Positions 17,844-26,230 of a stretch of DNA of 64,000 bases are shown here, piece by piece. The notes beneath the pieces are model-generated. The model saw nothing but the letters and a program-made list of their open reading frames with translations. It was not told the DNA's origin and did no database searches. Each line of letters begins with the position of its first letter. Position 1 is the stretch's first letter. A program made the position numbers and the translations under genes. The DNA is from an uncultured Roseibium sp. (GTDB taxonomy: Bacteria > Pseudomonadota > Alphaproteobacteria > Rhizobiales > Stappiaceae). The stretch is taken from positions 96,192 to 160,191 of the forward strand of contig NZ_CANLVF010000010.1 in NCBI RefSeq assembly GCF_947494555.1, in the 5' to 3' direction.

Positions 17844-18899
17844 CTACCTTTCAATACGCGCAACCCGGTTCTCGTCGGCCAGATCATCGAGAACGGCAAG
17901 CAAGGTGGCCGGCACAGGAATGCCGTGGGTGGTACGTTCGCGTCGCGTTGCGTCAAGCCGCTCACCCGGCAGCCGGATATCGTCAACACCGGGTAGGCGG
18001 GCGGAGGACTTCATTTCGGTCCACACTTCATCGATGGACGACCTGAACTCCGCCGGGTCCGTAAACGCGGCGATGTTGAGCATGAGGATGAATTGACCCG
18101 TATTGGTTCTGGTTTTCGAATCCGCATTGAAATCAACGACGTTGCGGCCGAAGGCTGCGCCATTGAGCACGCCTGCAAGAATGCCGAAGACCAGCGACAG
18201 GCCATAGCCCTTTGGGCCGCCGATCGGCAGCAGGAACCCTTCTGCCGACTTGTTGGGGTCGAGCAGCGGGTTTCCCTGCCTGTCGATCATCCATCCTTCC
18301 GGCATCATTTCCCCGCGTTGCACCGCCGTCTTGACCTTGCCGTAGGCGGCGACAGTTGTCGCCATGTCGAGCACGATCGGCGGACGTTCGGCCGCCGGTA
18401 TCGCTACAGCAATCGGATTGGTGGACAAGAGCATGTCGGTGCCGCCCCAGGGCGGCATGTGGTTAGCGCTTCCGACTGCCACATAAAGTCCGATCATGTC
18501 CTCCTGAAGTGCTTTCATCGCGTAAAGAGATGCGGGGCCGGCATGGTTCGAATTCCGCGAGCCGACCCAGGCAACGCCGCACCGGCGGGCCTTTTCCAGC
18601 GCAAGCTCCGCGGCATGATTCATCACGAGGTGCCCCATGGCGTTGTCACCGTCAACAACCGCGCTGGCCGGGTAGTCCTCAAGGAGTGTGAACTTCGGGG
18701 CGGGGTTGATGCCGCCCGCCTTGAGCCGCCTGACATACTGTGCGAGGCGAAAGACCCCATGACCGTCTTGTCCGATAAGGTCTGCCGTCGTCATCAGTCG
18801 GGCAACCGTGGCAGCGCTCTCTTCAGAGAGCCCGTTCGCGCTGAGTACGAGGGAAATAAATCTCCTAAGAGCGTCAGCGGCTACACGGGTTTCAGACAT
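17844..18899 (-). CDS. Malate/L-lactate dehydrogenase family (Ldh2) oxidoreductase
   Basis: A 351-residue NAD(P)-dependent oxidoreductase of the Ldh2/YlbC/ComC family, which acts on 2-hydroxy or 2-imino acids (malate, sulfolactate, ureidoglycolate, cyclic imino acids). Family motifs: GQDGHGVFRLAQYVRRLKAG, VDGDNAMGHLVMNHA, SRNSNHAGPASLYA with the catalytic histidine, PPWGGTDMLLSTNPIAVAIP and GPKGYGLSLVFGILAG. It is divergent from the cupin gene at 18944. Its place in a sugar-acid region suggests a hydroxy-acid step, substrate open. Confidence 0.88.
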   Translation of the reverse strand: MSETRVAADALRRFISLVLSANGLSEESAATVARLMTTADLIGQDGHGVFRLAQYVRRLKAGGINPAPKFTLLEDYPASAVVDGDNAMGHLVMNHAAELALEKARRCGVAWVGSRNSNHAGPASLYAMKALQEDMIGLYVAVGSANHMPPWGGTDMLLSTNPIAVAIPAAERPPIVLDMATTVAAYGKVKTAVQRGEMMPEGWMIDRQGNPLLDPNKSAEGFLLPIGGPKGYGLSLVFGILAGVLNGAAFGRNVVDFNADSKTRTNTGQFILMLNIAAFTDPAEFRSSIDEVWTEMKSSARLPGVDDIRLPGERLDATRRERTTHGIPVPATLLAVLDDLADENRVARIER

Positions 18900-18943
18900 G
18901 TTCTTGCTCCAGACCTGTATTTTTCCACCAAAGGGAGGCCACC

Positions 18944-19342
18944 GTGCCGACTGTGATCACCTACAAAAATATTACACCCTTTCAGCGCGGAGACGGTGTT
19001 GAAACCCGGCTCCTGGTCGGCAAGGCGGTCAGCGAAACGGTGCCATTCACGACGGGCACGACCGTGTTTCCTGCCGGTTGCAGCGCGCCGATGCACTACC
19101 ACAATTGCGACGAACAGGTCACAATCCTGGAAGGAGAGGCCGAAGCCAGTATCGGCGGCGTCGTTCACAACCTCGTCGAGGGCGACACGGCCTTCGCCGA
19201 AGCCGGTTCGCCACATTACTTCAGGAACAGAGGCAATGATCGCCTCGTAATCCTGTGGGTCTATGGCGCGCGCGATGTCACGCGTACTTTTGTTGAAACA
19301 GGTGAGACCGTTCCGCATCTTTCCACCGGCGACAAGGTCTAG
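18944..19342 (+). CDS. Cupin-domain protein
   Basis: A 132-residue single-domain cupin. APMHYHNCDEQVTILEGEAE holds the first motif with two histidines and a glutamate as metal ligands; GSPHYFRNRGNDRLVILWVY holds the second. The GTG at 18944 follows AAAGGGAGGCCACC. It ends 8 bases from the convergent BKACE gene. Such small cupins are often isomerases or lyases on sugar acids, but no function can be assigned. Confidence 0.8.
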   Translation: MPTVITYKNITPFQRGDGVETRLLVGKAVSETVPFTTGTTVFPAGCSAPMHYHNCDEQVTILEGEAEASIGGVVHNLVEGDTAFAEAGSPHYFRNRGNDRLVILWVYGARDVTRTFVETGETVPHLSTGDKV

Positions 19343-19350
19343 GATAACCC

Positions 19351-20139
19351 TTAGATCAACCCCCTTTTGCCGGCTAAGTTTGTGAGTTCCGCGACACGTT
19401 CGGCGTTGTCCCTTGCGCGCGAGCCGCTCCTGTTCCAGAGCGAGTTTTCGAACCCTATCCGGGCTTTGCCACCAAGTTCGAGCGCCCTCAACAGGCAGTC
19501 GGTTTCTTCCTGTCCAAAGGCACAGAGCATCCAATCGAAGGACATGTTTCCTTCAAAATCCTGCATCGGTTTGATGAAGGGCTCGATGTCTTCGGGCCGG
19601 CTGATGCGCTTGCCGTCATAGGATCCAAGAACCAGTTGCACCTGATGAGAGGTGCCTGGAACTGTTTCGTCGGATATGTAGCCGAGGAGACGTTCAAGTT
19701 CGTCCTTCGAATAGCAGATGTGCTGGATCACCACCCCATTTTCGCTGGCCCAGTGGTAGATCTCGCGTGCAGACGGAAGTGCGCTTGCATCGGGCACGAA
19801 TTCGCGCACGGCGACCGAGACGGACCTGGGCCGCAACGCCCGGATCATCTCGCGCTGGTCGGCAGCGTTGAAGCGTCCTGCGGTCTCGCTGGTGACCTGC
19901 ACGAACCATCCGGGGAGTTCGTCAGCAAGTCGCGTGACGACGTCCGAATAACGGTGCGGGTCGAGACTATGCCGGCCGGCGTCGTCGCGTATATGCGCAT
20001 GCACGCCTCCGGCTCCTGCGGCAGCACAGCTTCGGCAAGTTTCAATAAGCTCATCAACTGTAATGGGCAGAGCGGGATGGGCGGACTTGTCCCGGCGCGC
20101 ACCATTCGGTGCGACGAGAATTTTTGGTAGTTCACGCAT
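19351..20139 (-). CDS. Beta-keto acid cleavage enzyme (BKACE, DUF849)
   Basis: A 262-residue TIM-barrel protein. BKACE enzymes use zinc to split a beta-keto acid with acetyl-CoA. Seen motifs: KILVAPNGARRDKSAHPALP at the N-terminus, AGAGGVHAHIRDDAGRHSLD with the HxH zinc ligands, and GTSHQVQLVLGSYDGK. The ATG at 20139 is chosen; a TTG at 20151 that overlaps the previous gene is possible. It follows a Gfo/Idh gene on the same strand with a slight overlap, so dehydrogenation to a beta-keto acid and then cleavage is a plausible order. Confidence 0.85.
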   Translation of the reverse strand: MRELPKILVAPNGARRDKSAHPALPITVDELIETCRSCAAAGAGGVHAHIRDDAGRHSLDPHRYSDVVTRLADELPGWFVQVTSETAGRFNAADQREMIRALRPRSVSVAVREFVPDASALPSAREIYHWASENGVVIQHICYSKDELERLLGYISDETVPGTSHQVQLVLGSYDGKRISRPEDIEPFIKPMQDFEGNMSFDWMLCAFGQEETDCLLRALELGGKARIGFENSLWNRSGSRARDNAERVAELTNLAGKRGLI

Positions 20140-20147
20140 TCGGGGGT

Positions 20148-21164
20148 TCAAGAGCTCAAGTGAATGGTTTGACGATGTTCCGCAGACTGCGCAATTGCCT
20201 CAAGGACCTCAATATTGTGAATCATTTCCACGTGGGAAAACCTGTATGCCTGACGTCCGAGACAGGCATCCCTGAACGCTTCGAGGTTTTTGACAACCGC
20301 GTCTGTCCACTCGTAAACGGTTTCCTTCAAGGGTTCGCCGGTGATCGATTCGACGTAGCTGACTTTCCCGCCGGGAGTGTCCGGATGGGTATCGTTTCGG
20401 GCTTCGACCCACTTGTCAGTGCCGAAAACATGCATGCGGATGAAGTGTGGCGTGTGAAGGATTGCGCTCAAGGTCGCGGTCATACCTTCCCTGAAGCCGA
20501 GCTGGACGGTCACAAGATCGCCGGTCTCCCAGCCGAGAGACCTGTCCGCGGTCATCGCCTGAACTGTTTTCACGGGGCCAAAGAAGGAAATCAAAAGGTC
20601 GGTGAGGTGAATACCCATCGCGGTCATTCCCGCTGCAGGTGACACAGCCTTGGAGGTCCGCCAGTCACCTGATGGAACGTTGATCAGCTTGTCATGACTG
20701 AAGGCTGCCTCGGCGTGCATGATCTTGCCGAGCCCTCCCTGGTCAATGTCCGATTTCAAGGCCTCCATTGCCGGTTCGAACCTGCGCTCATGACCGATCC
20801 CGAGAACAACGCCGGCATCGGTGCAGGCTTTCACCGAGCGACGCGCACTCTCGCCCGTGAGGCCGAGCGGCTTCTCGCAGAAAACATGTTTGCCCGCCGC
20901 CGCGCATTTGTGAACCTGTTCCTCGTGCAACGGGTTCGGTGTCGTCAGAATGACGGCATCCAGTTCGGGTCGTTTCAGGACGTCATCAAAACTGGTGTAG
21001 GGGGTCGGGCCGGCCTCGCGTATCTGGTCGTGCACTGCCTCGTTTGGCTCAATGACGGCGGGAACCGAAAACCCGTCCGTCAGCTTCAGCCGATTGACGA
21101 TGTGACGCCCCCACCAACCAAACCCGGCAACCGCAATGCAAAACGTTTTACTCTGTATGTTCAT
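20148..21164 (-). CDS. Gfo/Idh/MocA-family oxidoreductase
   Basis: A 338-residue NAD(P) dehydrogenase. The N-terminus has IAVAGFGWWGRHIVNRLKLT, a Rossmann glycine motif, and FCEKPLGLTGESARRSVKAC has the EKP signature. GIGHERRFEPAMEALKSDID replaces the usual GYMYRF loop. The ATG at 21164 gives a normal family length but has only AAGG close by, and the frame extends upstream to 21245. It is directly upstream of BKACE and divergent from the LysR gene at 21296, which probably controls both. Confidence 0.86.
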   Translation of the reverse strand: MNIQSKTFCIAVAGFGWWGRHIVNRLKLTDGFSVPAVIEPNEAVHDQIREAGPTPYTSFDDVLKRPELDAVILTTPNPLHEEQVHKCAAAGKHVFCEKPLGLTGESARRSVKACTDAGVVLGIGHERRFEPAMEALKSDIDQGGLGKIMHAEAAFSHDKLINVPSGDWRTSKAVSPAAGMTAMGIHLTDLLISFFGPVKTVQAMTADRSLGWETGDLVTVQLGFREGMTATLSAILHTPHFIRMHVFGTDKWVEARNDTHPDTPGGKVSYVESITGEPLKETVYEWTDAVVKNLEAFRDACLGRQAYRFSHVEMIHNIEVLEAIAQSAEHRQTIHLSS

Positions 21165-21251
21165 AGCCTTGACCCGTATGCCGGTCGGTTTTTTCAGTTC
21201 ATTTTGCGTTTCCTTCTGATAGTTAGTAGGTCTTGCCGCCTTCAAGGCAAC

Positions 21252-21264
21252 TCATTATCAATGA
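21252..21264. promoter_or_regulatory. Possible LysR binding site
   Basis: Inverted repeat TCATT-ATC-AATGA between the divergent Gfo/Idh and LysR genes. LysR proteins commonly bind short dyads in such intergenic regions. The dyad is short, so this is only a candidate. Confidence 0.3.
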
Positions 21265-21295
21265 TATTTGCCAACAGAAAAAGTGATGGCCGGGC

Positions 21296-22216
21296 ATGAA
21301 GCTTCAGCAACTCAGATTTTTTGTTGCCGTCTACGAGGAAGGCTCTTTCTCGGCCGCGGCCACGCGCGTTCACGCAACCCAGTCGGGCATCTCGATGCAG
21401 GTCCGCGAGCTTGAGGACAGATACGGTGTGCAGCTGCTTATCCGCAAGTCGACCGGGGTCACCCCGACAGAGACCGGTCGGCTTTTTTACAAGAAGGCCA
21501 TCGATGTTCTGAGGTCGGCCGCCGACGCGGACGAAACGCTGAAACGCGCGTCCGGAACCTTGACGGGTCAGGTGCGCGTCGGATTGATCCCGACGCTCAC
21601 AAGAAGCGTCCTCAGCGAAGCCATGCTGCGCTTTACCGAGAGCTATCCGATGGTGCGTCTGTCGATGATAGAGGCCTATTCGTTCCAGCTCATCGAAGCC
21701 GTTGGCCGCGAAGAGCTTGATTTTGCGATCGTTCCGGCATTTGAGGGACATGAAAACATCCGCGCCGAACCCATGGGCTCCGACAATGAGTTTCTTGTCG
21801 GCGCGCCCGGCGACACGCATCTGACGCCCGTCGATCTGAAGAACCATGCTCCCCTGCGCTACGTCTTGCCGAGCCCCGCCAATTCGCGGCGGCGCCGGAT
21901 CGACCGGTACTTTGCAAGCCACCACATCCAGGTGAAGGATATCCTGGAGCTCGACGCCATGTTCGGGACGATCGATCTCGTGGCCCGGTCGGATTGGCAC
22001 ACGATCCTGCCAGGCATCATGTGCGCAGCCGATCTGGATGGCCAGCGCCGGCGGCTGCATCCGATTGTGGGTCCTGAACTCTCGGTCAGCTACAGCCGCA
22101 TCGAACCCGCCGCAAAGCCGCTCAACGATGCCGCCGAGGCGTTTTGCGAGATCCTTCAGGACGAACTGACGCGCACGATCGCTTCGACGCGCGAAGCCGC
22201 ACGATGCGGAGTTTGA
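21296..22216 (+). CDS. LysR-family transcriptional regulator
   Basis: A 306-residue regulator. MKLQQLRFFVAVYEEGSFSA begins the N-terminal helix-turn-helix, continuing ATRVHATQSGISMQVRELED, with the substrate-binding domain from about residue 90 (GQVRVGLIPTLTRSVLSEAM). It is divergent from the Gfo/Idh-BKACE pair and upstream of another Gfo/Idh gene. It probably senses an intermediate of this sugar-acid type pathway. Confidence 0.88.
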   Translation: MKLQQLRFFVAVYEEGSFSAAATRVHATQSGISMQVRELEDRYGVQLLIRKSTGVTPTETGRLFYKKAIDVLRSAADADETLKRASGTLTGQVRVGLIPTLTRSVLSEAMLRFTESYPMVRLSMIEAYSFQLIEAVGREELDFAIVPAFEGHENIRAEPMGSDNEFLVGAPGDTHLTPVDLKNHAPLRYVLPSPANSRRRRIDRYFASHHIQVKDILELDAMFGTIDLVARSDWHTILPGIMCAADLDGQRRRLHPIVGPELSVSYSRIEPAAKPLNDAAEAFCEILQDELTRTIASTREAARCGV

Positions 22217-22327
22217 ATATCTCAACGCAAAATCAGAATTTTACCCTGCAAGCCGGTTTGACCAACATGCCCTAAACCAAGGAAGGGGTCTGTCTTGCGG
22301 CGGCTCCGCCATCACGGGAGCCAGGGT

Positions 22328-23389
22328 ATGGAACAGATCGAGTTGGGTGTCATCGGTGCGGGCTGGTGTGGTGGCATTCGCATTGAAGCCGCATCGCGCA
22401 ATCCGCAAGTTGCAGCGATGCATATTGCAGAAACACGCAACGAGCGCCTTAAGGAAATGAGAGATCGCTATGCCCCTGAAACGGCAACCGGGACCTATCA
22501 GGAAATCATAGAGAACCGGAACATTTCCTCCGTAATCATTTCCGCAACACCTGAAGACACGCATTACCCGATGGCCAAGTCGGCTCTCCTTGCAGGAAAG
22601 CATGTCTTTCTGGAAAAACCGATCGCTATCACCCTTGCCGAGGCCGATGAGCTTGTTGCGCTTTCAAAGCAGAATGGCGTCAAGTTTACGATCGGCTACT
22701 CGCAGCGGTTTAACCACAAATACGCCTATATCCGGGAAAGCCTGTTGAATGGAACGCTTGGTGAGCCGGTATCCGCGCTGGTCAGCCGGCACATCACACG
22801 AAGCCTCGGCAAAAAGATTTCAGGCCGCACCAAGCTTTCGCCCGCCGCGATGGAGGCGACGCACGATCTTGATTTCGTGCTCTGGTGCCTGGAACCTGCC
22901 AAGCCTGTGAAAGTCTATGCGCAGAACGTCTATCGTTACATGAAGGGAAAAGGCGTGGACGCGCCGGATTGCACATGGATCATCGTGACCATGGACAACG
23001 GCATTGCCTTTACCATCGGTGCCGGCTGGATCCTGCCACTCGGCTATCCCAACTATTCCAGTACCACCCTGGAAATGGTCGGGACAAAGGGCGCCCTCAT
23101 GGTGGACGACAGTCACAAGGATGTCGTTTTGAACACCGAGGACAACGGCATCCAATTTCCGATGTCGTCGATGCCGGGAGAGTTTGTCGGCCACGCCTAC
23201 GCGGGCCCGATGGCGCCGGAGACCGACCACTTCATTGATGCGTGTGCGCGGAACAAGCCGGTGCTTGTGACCCCGGACCAGGCACGCCAGGTGATGGAAG
23301 TCTATATCGCCGCGGATCTTTCGGCAGAGCGCGGGGAACCGGTGCACCTGCCTTTGAACGATGCCAGCCAGAGCTCGATCATGGCGTAA
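22328..23389 (+). CDS. Gfo/Idh/MocA-family oxidoreductase
   Basis: A 353-residue NAD(P) dehydrogenase. VIGAGWCGGIRIEAAS is the nucleotide-binding motif and FLEKPIAITLAEADELVALS carries the EKP signature, followed by GYSQRFNHKYAYI. It is most like the Gfo/Idh protein at 11949 (both have GYxQRF and a similar C-terminal DLSAERGEPV/DLSAKRGEPV ending), so the two may be isofunctional. The ATG at 22328 has CCAGGG just before it. It follows the LysR gene by 111 bases. Confidence 0.87.
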   Translation: MEQIELGVIGAGWCGGIRIEAASRNPQVAAMHIAETRNERLKEMRDRYAPETATGTYQEIIENRNISSVIISATPEDTHYPMAKSALLAGKHVFLEKPIAITLAEADELVALSKQNGVKFTIGYSQRFNHKYAYIRESLLNGTLGEPVSALVSRHITRSLGKKISGRTKLSPAAMEATHDLDFVLWCLEPAKPVKVYAQNVYRYMKGKGVDAPDCTWIIVTMDNGIAFTIGAGWILPLGYPNYSSTTLEMVGTKGALMVDDSHKDVVLNTEDNGIQFPMSSMPGEFVGHAYAGPMAPETDHFIDACARNKPVLVTPDQARQVMEVYIAADLSAERGEPVHLPLNDASQSSIMA

Positions 23390-23412
23390 GCAAATATCCC
23401 TTGTCTTTTCTT

Positions 23413-23520
23413 CGGTGCCTTCCCGGACGAGCGCAGCGAAGATCCGGGAACGGAATCCGGACACAAGATTTGTTGTGTCGGCAGTAGGTCCCGGCTCGCA
23501 CTGCGCGTGCCCGGGACGGC
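23413..23520. repeat. Intergenic palindromic repeat element
   Basis: About 108 bases with two hairpin-forming halves: TCCCGGACGAGCGCAG...GATCCGGGA and GGTCCCGGCTCGC...GCCCGGGAC. The layout is that of the small dispersed palindromes found between genes in many Rhizobiales-type genomes. It lies between convergent genes (Gfo/Idh and LysR) and may act as a transcript end. Confidence 0.6.
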
Positions 23521-23559
23521 AGATTTCGTTGAGATGTGCTTAAAGAACAACGAAAGCAG

Positions 23560-24438
23560 TCATTCAGGAAACGAATCCTTCAGACATGTGACCAGCCGCT
23601 CCGTCAGAGCCCTGGCCGGGCTGCCTCTGCGCTGAATGATGCCATAGGAGAGCTGGATTGGCGTTGCCAGCGGGCGAATGACGAGGCGATCCTTGAGCAT
23701 GTCGGCGACAACCTTGTGTATGATCGCAACGCCTGCATTTGCCGCCACGAGATTGGCAACGAGCACGGTTGAGTCGGTCTCGCATATAGAGCCGAGGCGC
23801 ACACCTGCGCCGCTAAGCGCTTCTTCCAGCCGGTAGCGCAGGATCGTATGGGTGGCAATACTGATCAGGCGTTCGCTTGCCAGGTCCTCGAATGAAATCA
23901 CATCCTGTTTTTCGAGGCGGTGGCCCGGCGGCAGAACGCAGACCGTTTCCTCCTGACACAGCGGTTCGATGTGTAGCCCATCATCCGACAGCGGCAGCGT
24001 CACCAGCCCGAGGTCGCATTTGCCGTTTATGACAAGCGACTGGACTTCCGACCTTGGTTTCAGATCCACCTTGAGGTGAACATTCGGGTTTTCGTCGAGG
24101 AATCGGCGCAAGGGTTCCGGCGTCATGCAGGTGCCGATGGCAGGCATGGCGGCGATACGAACTGTGCGCGTGCTAAGCTGCCTTATGTTCCGCGACATCA
24201 GATTGATGCGTTCAATCTCCGCCAGGATACGCTCGGCGATTTCCGAAAAGTCGAGGCCCTCCGGCGTCAGTGTCAGTCCTGCCCCCTGCCGGTCGAACAG
24301 CTGGTAGCCGATATCTTCTTCAAGCTGCAGAATAAGACGGCTGGCGGTGGATTGGGTCACACCGATCCGGTCGGCCGCCAACGTGGTTGATCCGGTATCA
24401 CGTACCGCTCGGAAGGCTTCCAGTTGCCGAAAATTCAT
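23560..24438 (-). CDS. LysR-family transcriptional regulator
   Basis: A 292-residue regulator with MNFRQLEAFRAVRDTGSTTL then AADRIGVTQSTASRLILQLE as helix-turn-helix, and an effector domain that starts near TVRIAAMPAIGTCMTPEPLR. It resembles LysR members that control opine or amino-acid uptake. The ATG at 24438 follows GGGAAAAG; an upstream extension to 24516 has no ribosome site. No divergent partner gene is evident, so its targets are unknown. Confidence 0.86.
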   Translation of the reverse strand: MNFRQLEAFRAVRDTGSTTLAADRIGVTQSTASRLILQLEEDIGYQLFDRQGAGLTLTPEGLDFSEIAERILAEIERINLMSRNIRQLSTRTVRIAAMPAIGTCMTPEPLRRFLDENPNVHLKVDLKPRSEVQSLVINGKCDLGLVTLPLSDDGLHIEPLCQEETVCVLPPGHRLEKQDVISFEDLASERLISIATHTILRYRLEEALSGAGVRLGSICETDSTVLVANLVAANAGVAIIHKVVADMLKDRLVIRPLATPIQLSYGIIQRRGSPARALTERLVTCLKDSFPE

Positions 24439-24587
24439 CTTTTCCCTTTGTCCTTCCGGTCCTGGTCGACAAGTGCGATACCATGTACCGACCCGACCTG
24501 ACCCTATCCGACACACGTGATTGAAAAGGCAGGGTGTCTCTCTGCTGTTTGCAAACAGGGCCGGCTGCGCTGTAAGTATCGAGCCCG

Positions 24588-25238
24588 TTACGCCTGCGGT
24601 GCGCCGACCGTGTCGGGATGAGCGTCCTGAAAGGCAGTCAGTGCGTTAGCGGCATTTGCAGCTTCCCCTATTCGTTGGAAGCTGGAAATGTCGACGCCCC
24701 ATCGTTCCGCATTGTAGAGCTGTGGGATCAGGCAGCAATCGGCCATCGTCGGATCTTCTCCGAAACAGAATGGTCCGCTCCCGCCACTGTTGAGCAGCTG
24801 CTCGAATGCATCCAGACCTTTGGAAATGAAGTGGCGCATCCAGTCGACTTTGACCTCGTCGCCACCGTTCGTAAGTTCAACGACGCGCTGTGCCACGCTC
24901 AGATTGCAGACCGGGTGGATCTCCATGGCAATCGCGTCGGAAAGCCGGCGGACATGGTATTGGCCGTCAACCGAATCCGGCAGGAGTTTTGATCCGGGCG
25001 TCGTAGAGTGCAGATACTCGATTATGGCGAGAGACTGCGTCAGAACCTTTCCGTCGATCTCAAGCGTCGGCAAAATGCCTTGCGGGTTCTGGTCGAGATA
25101 GGGTGCCGATCTGTGGTCGCCAGTCAGCAGGTTTACGGAACGAAGTGCGGTCGGTATGGCCAACAGATTCAACGCGATGCGCACGCGATAGCTGGCCGAA
25201 GAACGCCAGTAGTCGAACAGAGTTGCCGTGCGTGCCAT
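24588..25238 (-). CDS. maiA: Maleylacetoacetate isomerase (zeta-class GST)
   Basis: A 216-residue zeta-class glutathione S-transferase. FDYWRSSASYRVRIALNLLA contains the zeta SSxSYRVRIAL motif with the catalytic serine, and NPQGILPTLEIDGKVLTQSL the GSH-binding loop. The C-terminal FCFGEDPTMADCCLIPQLYN is standard. Maleylacetoacetate isomerase acts in tyrosine and homogentisate breakdown, with maleylpyruvate isomerase as a close alternative. The usual partners (fumarylacetoacetase, homogentisate dioxygenase) are not adjacent. ATG at 25238 has GGGAGA upstream. Confidence 0.85.
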   Translation of the reverse strand: MARTATLFDYWRSSASYRVRIALNLLAIPTALRSVNLLTGDHRSAPYLDQNPQGILPTLEIDGKVLTQSLAIIEYLHSTTPGSKLLPDSVDGQYHVRRLSDAIAMEIHPVCNLSVAQRVVELTNGGDEVKVDWMRHFISKGLDAFEQLLNSGGSGPFCFGEDPTMADCCLIPQLYNAERWGVDISSFQRIGEAANAANALTAFQDAHPDTVGAPQA

Positions 25239-25456
25239 AGTGAGTCTCCCGCTTATCTGTTTCCCATCAACTTGATAGACTGTGAGTTTGAACGTGTGCA
25301 ATGGGTATTACGGAATCCATTGCCACTGCGTTGTCATACGCTGATTGCAACGTCTATAATCACGACCATAAAAGACTTGCTGCTGTGTATTTGGCCCGTT
25401 TCGCGTTGTTGTTTGTAATATTTCGACGTTCGTTGCTCTCAAAGGAGTGCGTAGAC

Positions 25457-26230
25457 ATGCGATTATTCGGAAAGTTGTGCTGTTGGTCAGTGGGGGTATT
25501 TCTGGCGGTTTCCATAATGACCGCCAGCGCTGAGCAAAAGACCTATACGGATGTTGTACAGGATTATAAGGAATTGCCGCCTTATTCCACATATGAAGAT
25601 GGCACCTATGGCGGATTTAACCGAGAGCTTCTCGACCTGTTTGCAGAGCGGAAGGGGTACACATTCGTCTACGAAGCGTTTCCAGTGAAGCGCCTCTTCC
25701 ATGAATTTGTGAATGGCGTTGGTGATCTGAAATACCCGGACAACGACAAATGGGCTCTCCACATCAAGAAAGACAACGAGATCCACTACAGCGATCCTGT
25801 GGTGTCCTACGTCAATGGTGTTCTTGTGAAGCCGGACAATCTGGGGGCAGGGCTGGATACGATAGAAAAGCTTGGGCTCGTTGCGGGATGGACACCGATT
25901 GGATTTCAGGAGCAAATCGAAAACGGGCAAGTCAGTCTTCTTGAGAACAACTCCTACGCGGGACTTTTGAAACAGGCCATCACCGGCCGGATTGATGGTG
26001 CCTACTCGAATGTCGCCACAAGCAATCACTATCTCAATAACGTTCTCGGGCAGCCGGCGGCACTCGCGTTCGATCAATCCTTGCCGCATGTGAGAAGCGC
26101 CCGTTTGCTGTCTTCCACCAAACATCCGGAACTCATTGCCGAGTTCAATGAATTTCTGCGCGATGAGGCAGACGCAATTCAGGAGTTGAAGTTGCAGTAT
26201 GGTGTCGAGGCAGGTGTGGTGATGAACTGA
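25457..26230 (+). CDS. Periplasmic solute-binding-like protein (family 3 type)
   Basis: A 257-residue exported protein. MRLFGKLCCWSVGVFLAVSI followed by MTASAEQK is a Sec signal peptide; the mature part has the two-lobed pattern of extracellular family 3 receptors (PPYSTYEDGTYGGFNRELLD, LLKQAITGRIDGAYSNVATS). It may bind an amino acid or similar ligand, but no permease genes flank it. ATG at 25457 is preceded by AAAGGAG. It converges on the cyclase gene with the stop codons abutting, and could be a sensor-associated receptor; that link is speculative. Confidence 0.75.
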   Translation: MRLFGKLCCWSVGVFLAVSIMTASAEQKTYTDVVQDYKELPPYSTYEDGTYGGFNRELLDLFAERKGYTFVYEAFPVKRLFHEFVNGVGDLKYPDNDKWALHIKKDNEIHYSDPVVSYVNGVLVKPDNLGAGLDTIEKLGLVAGWTPIGFQEQIENGQVSLLENNSYAGLLKQAITGRIDGAYSNVATSNHYLNNVLGQPAALAFDQSLPHVRSARLLSSTKHPELIAEFNEFLRDEADAIQELKLQYGVEAGVVMN

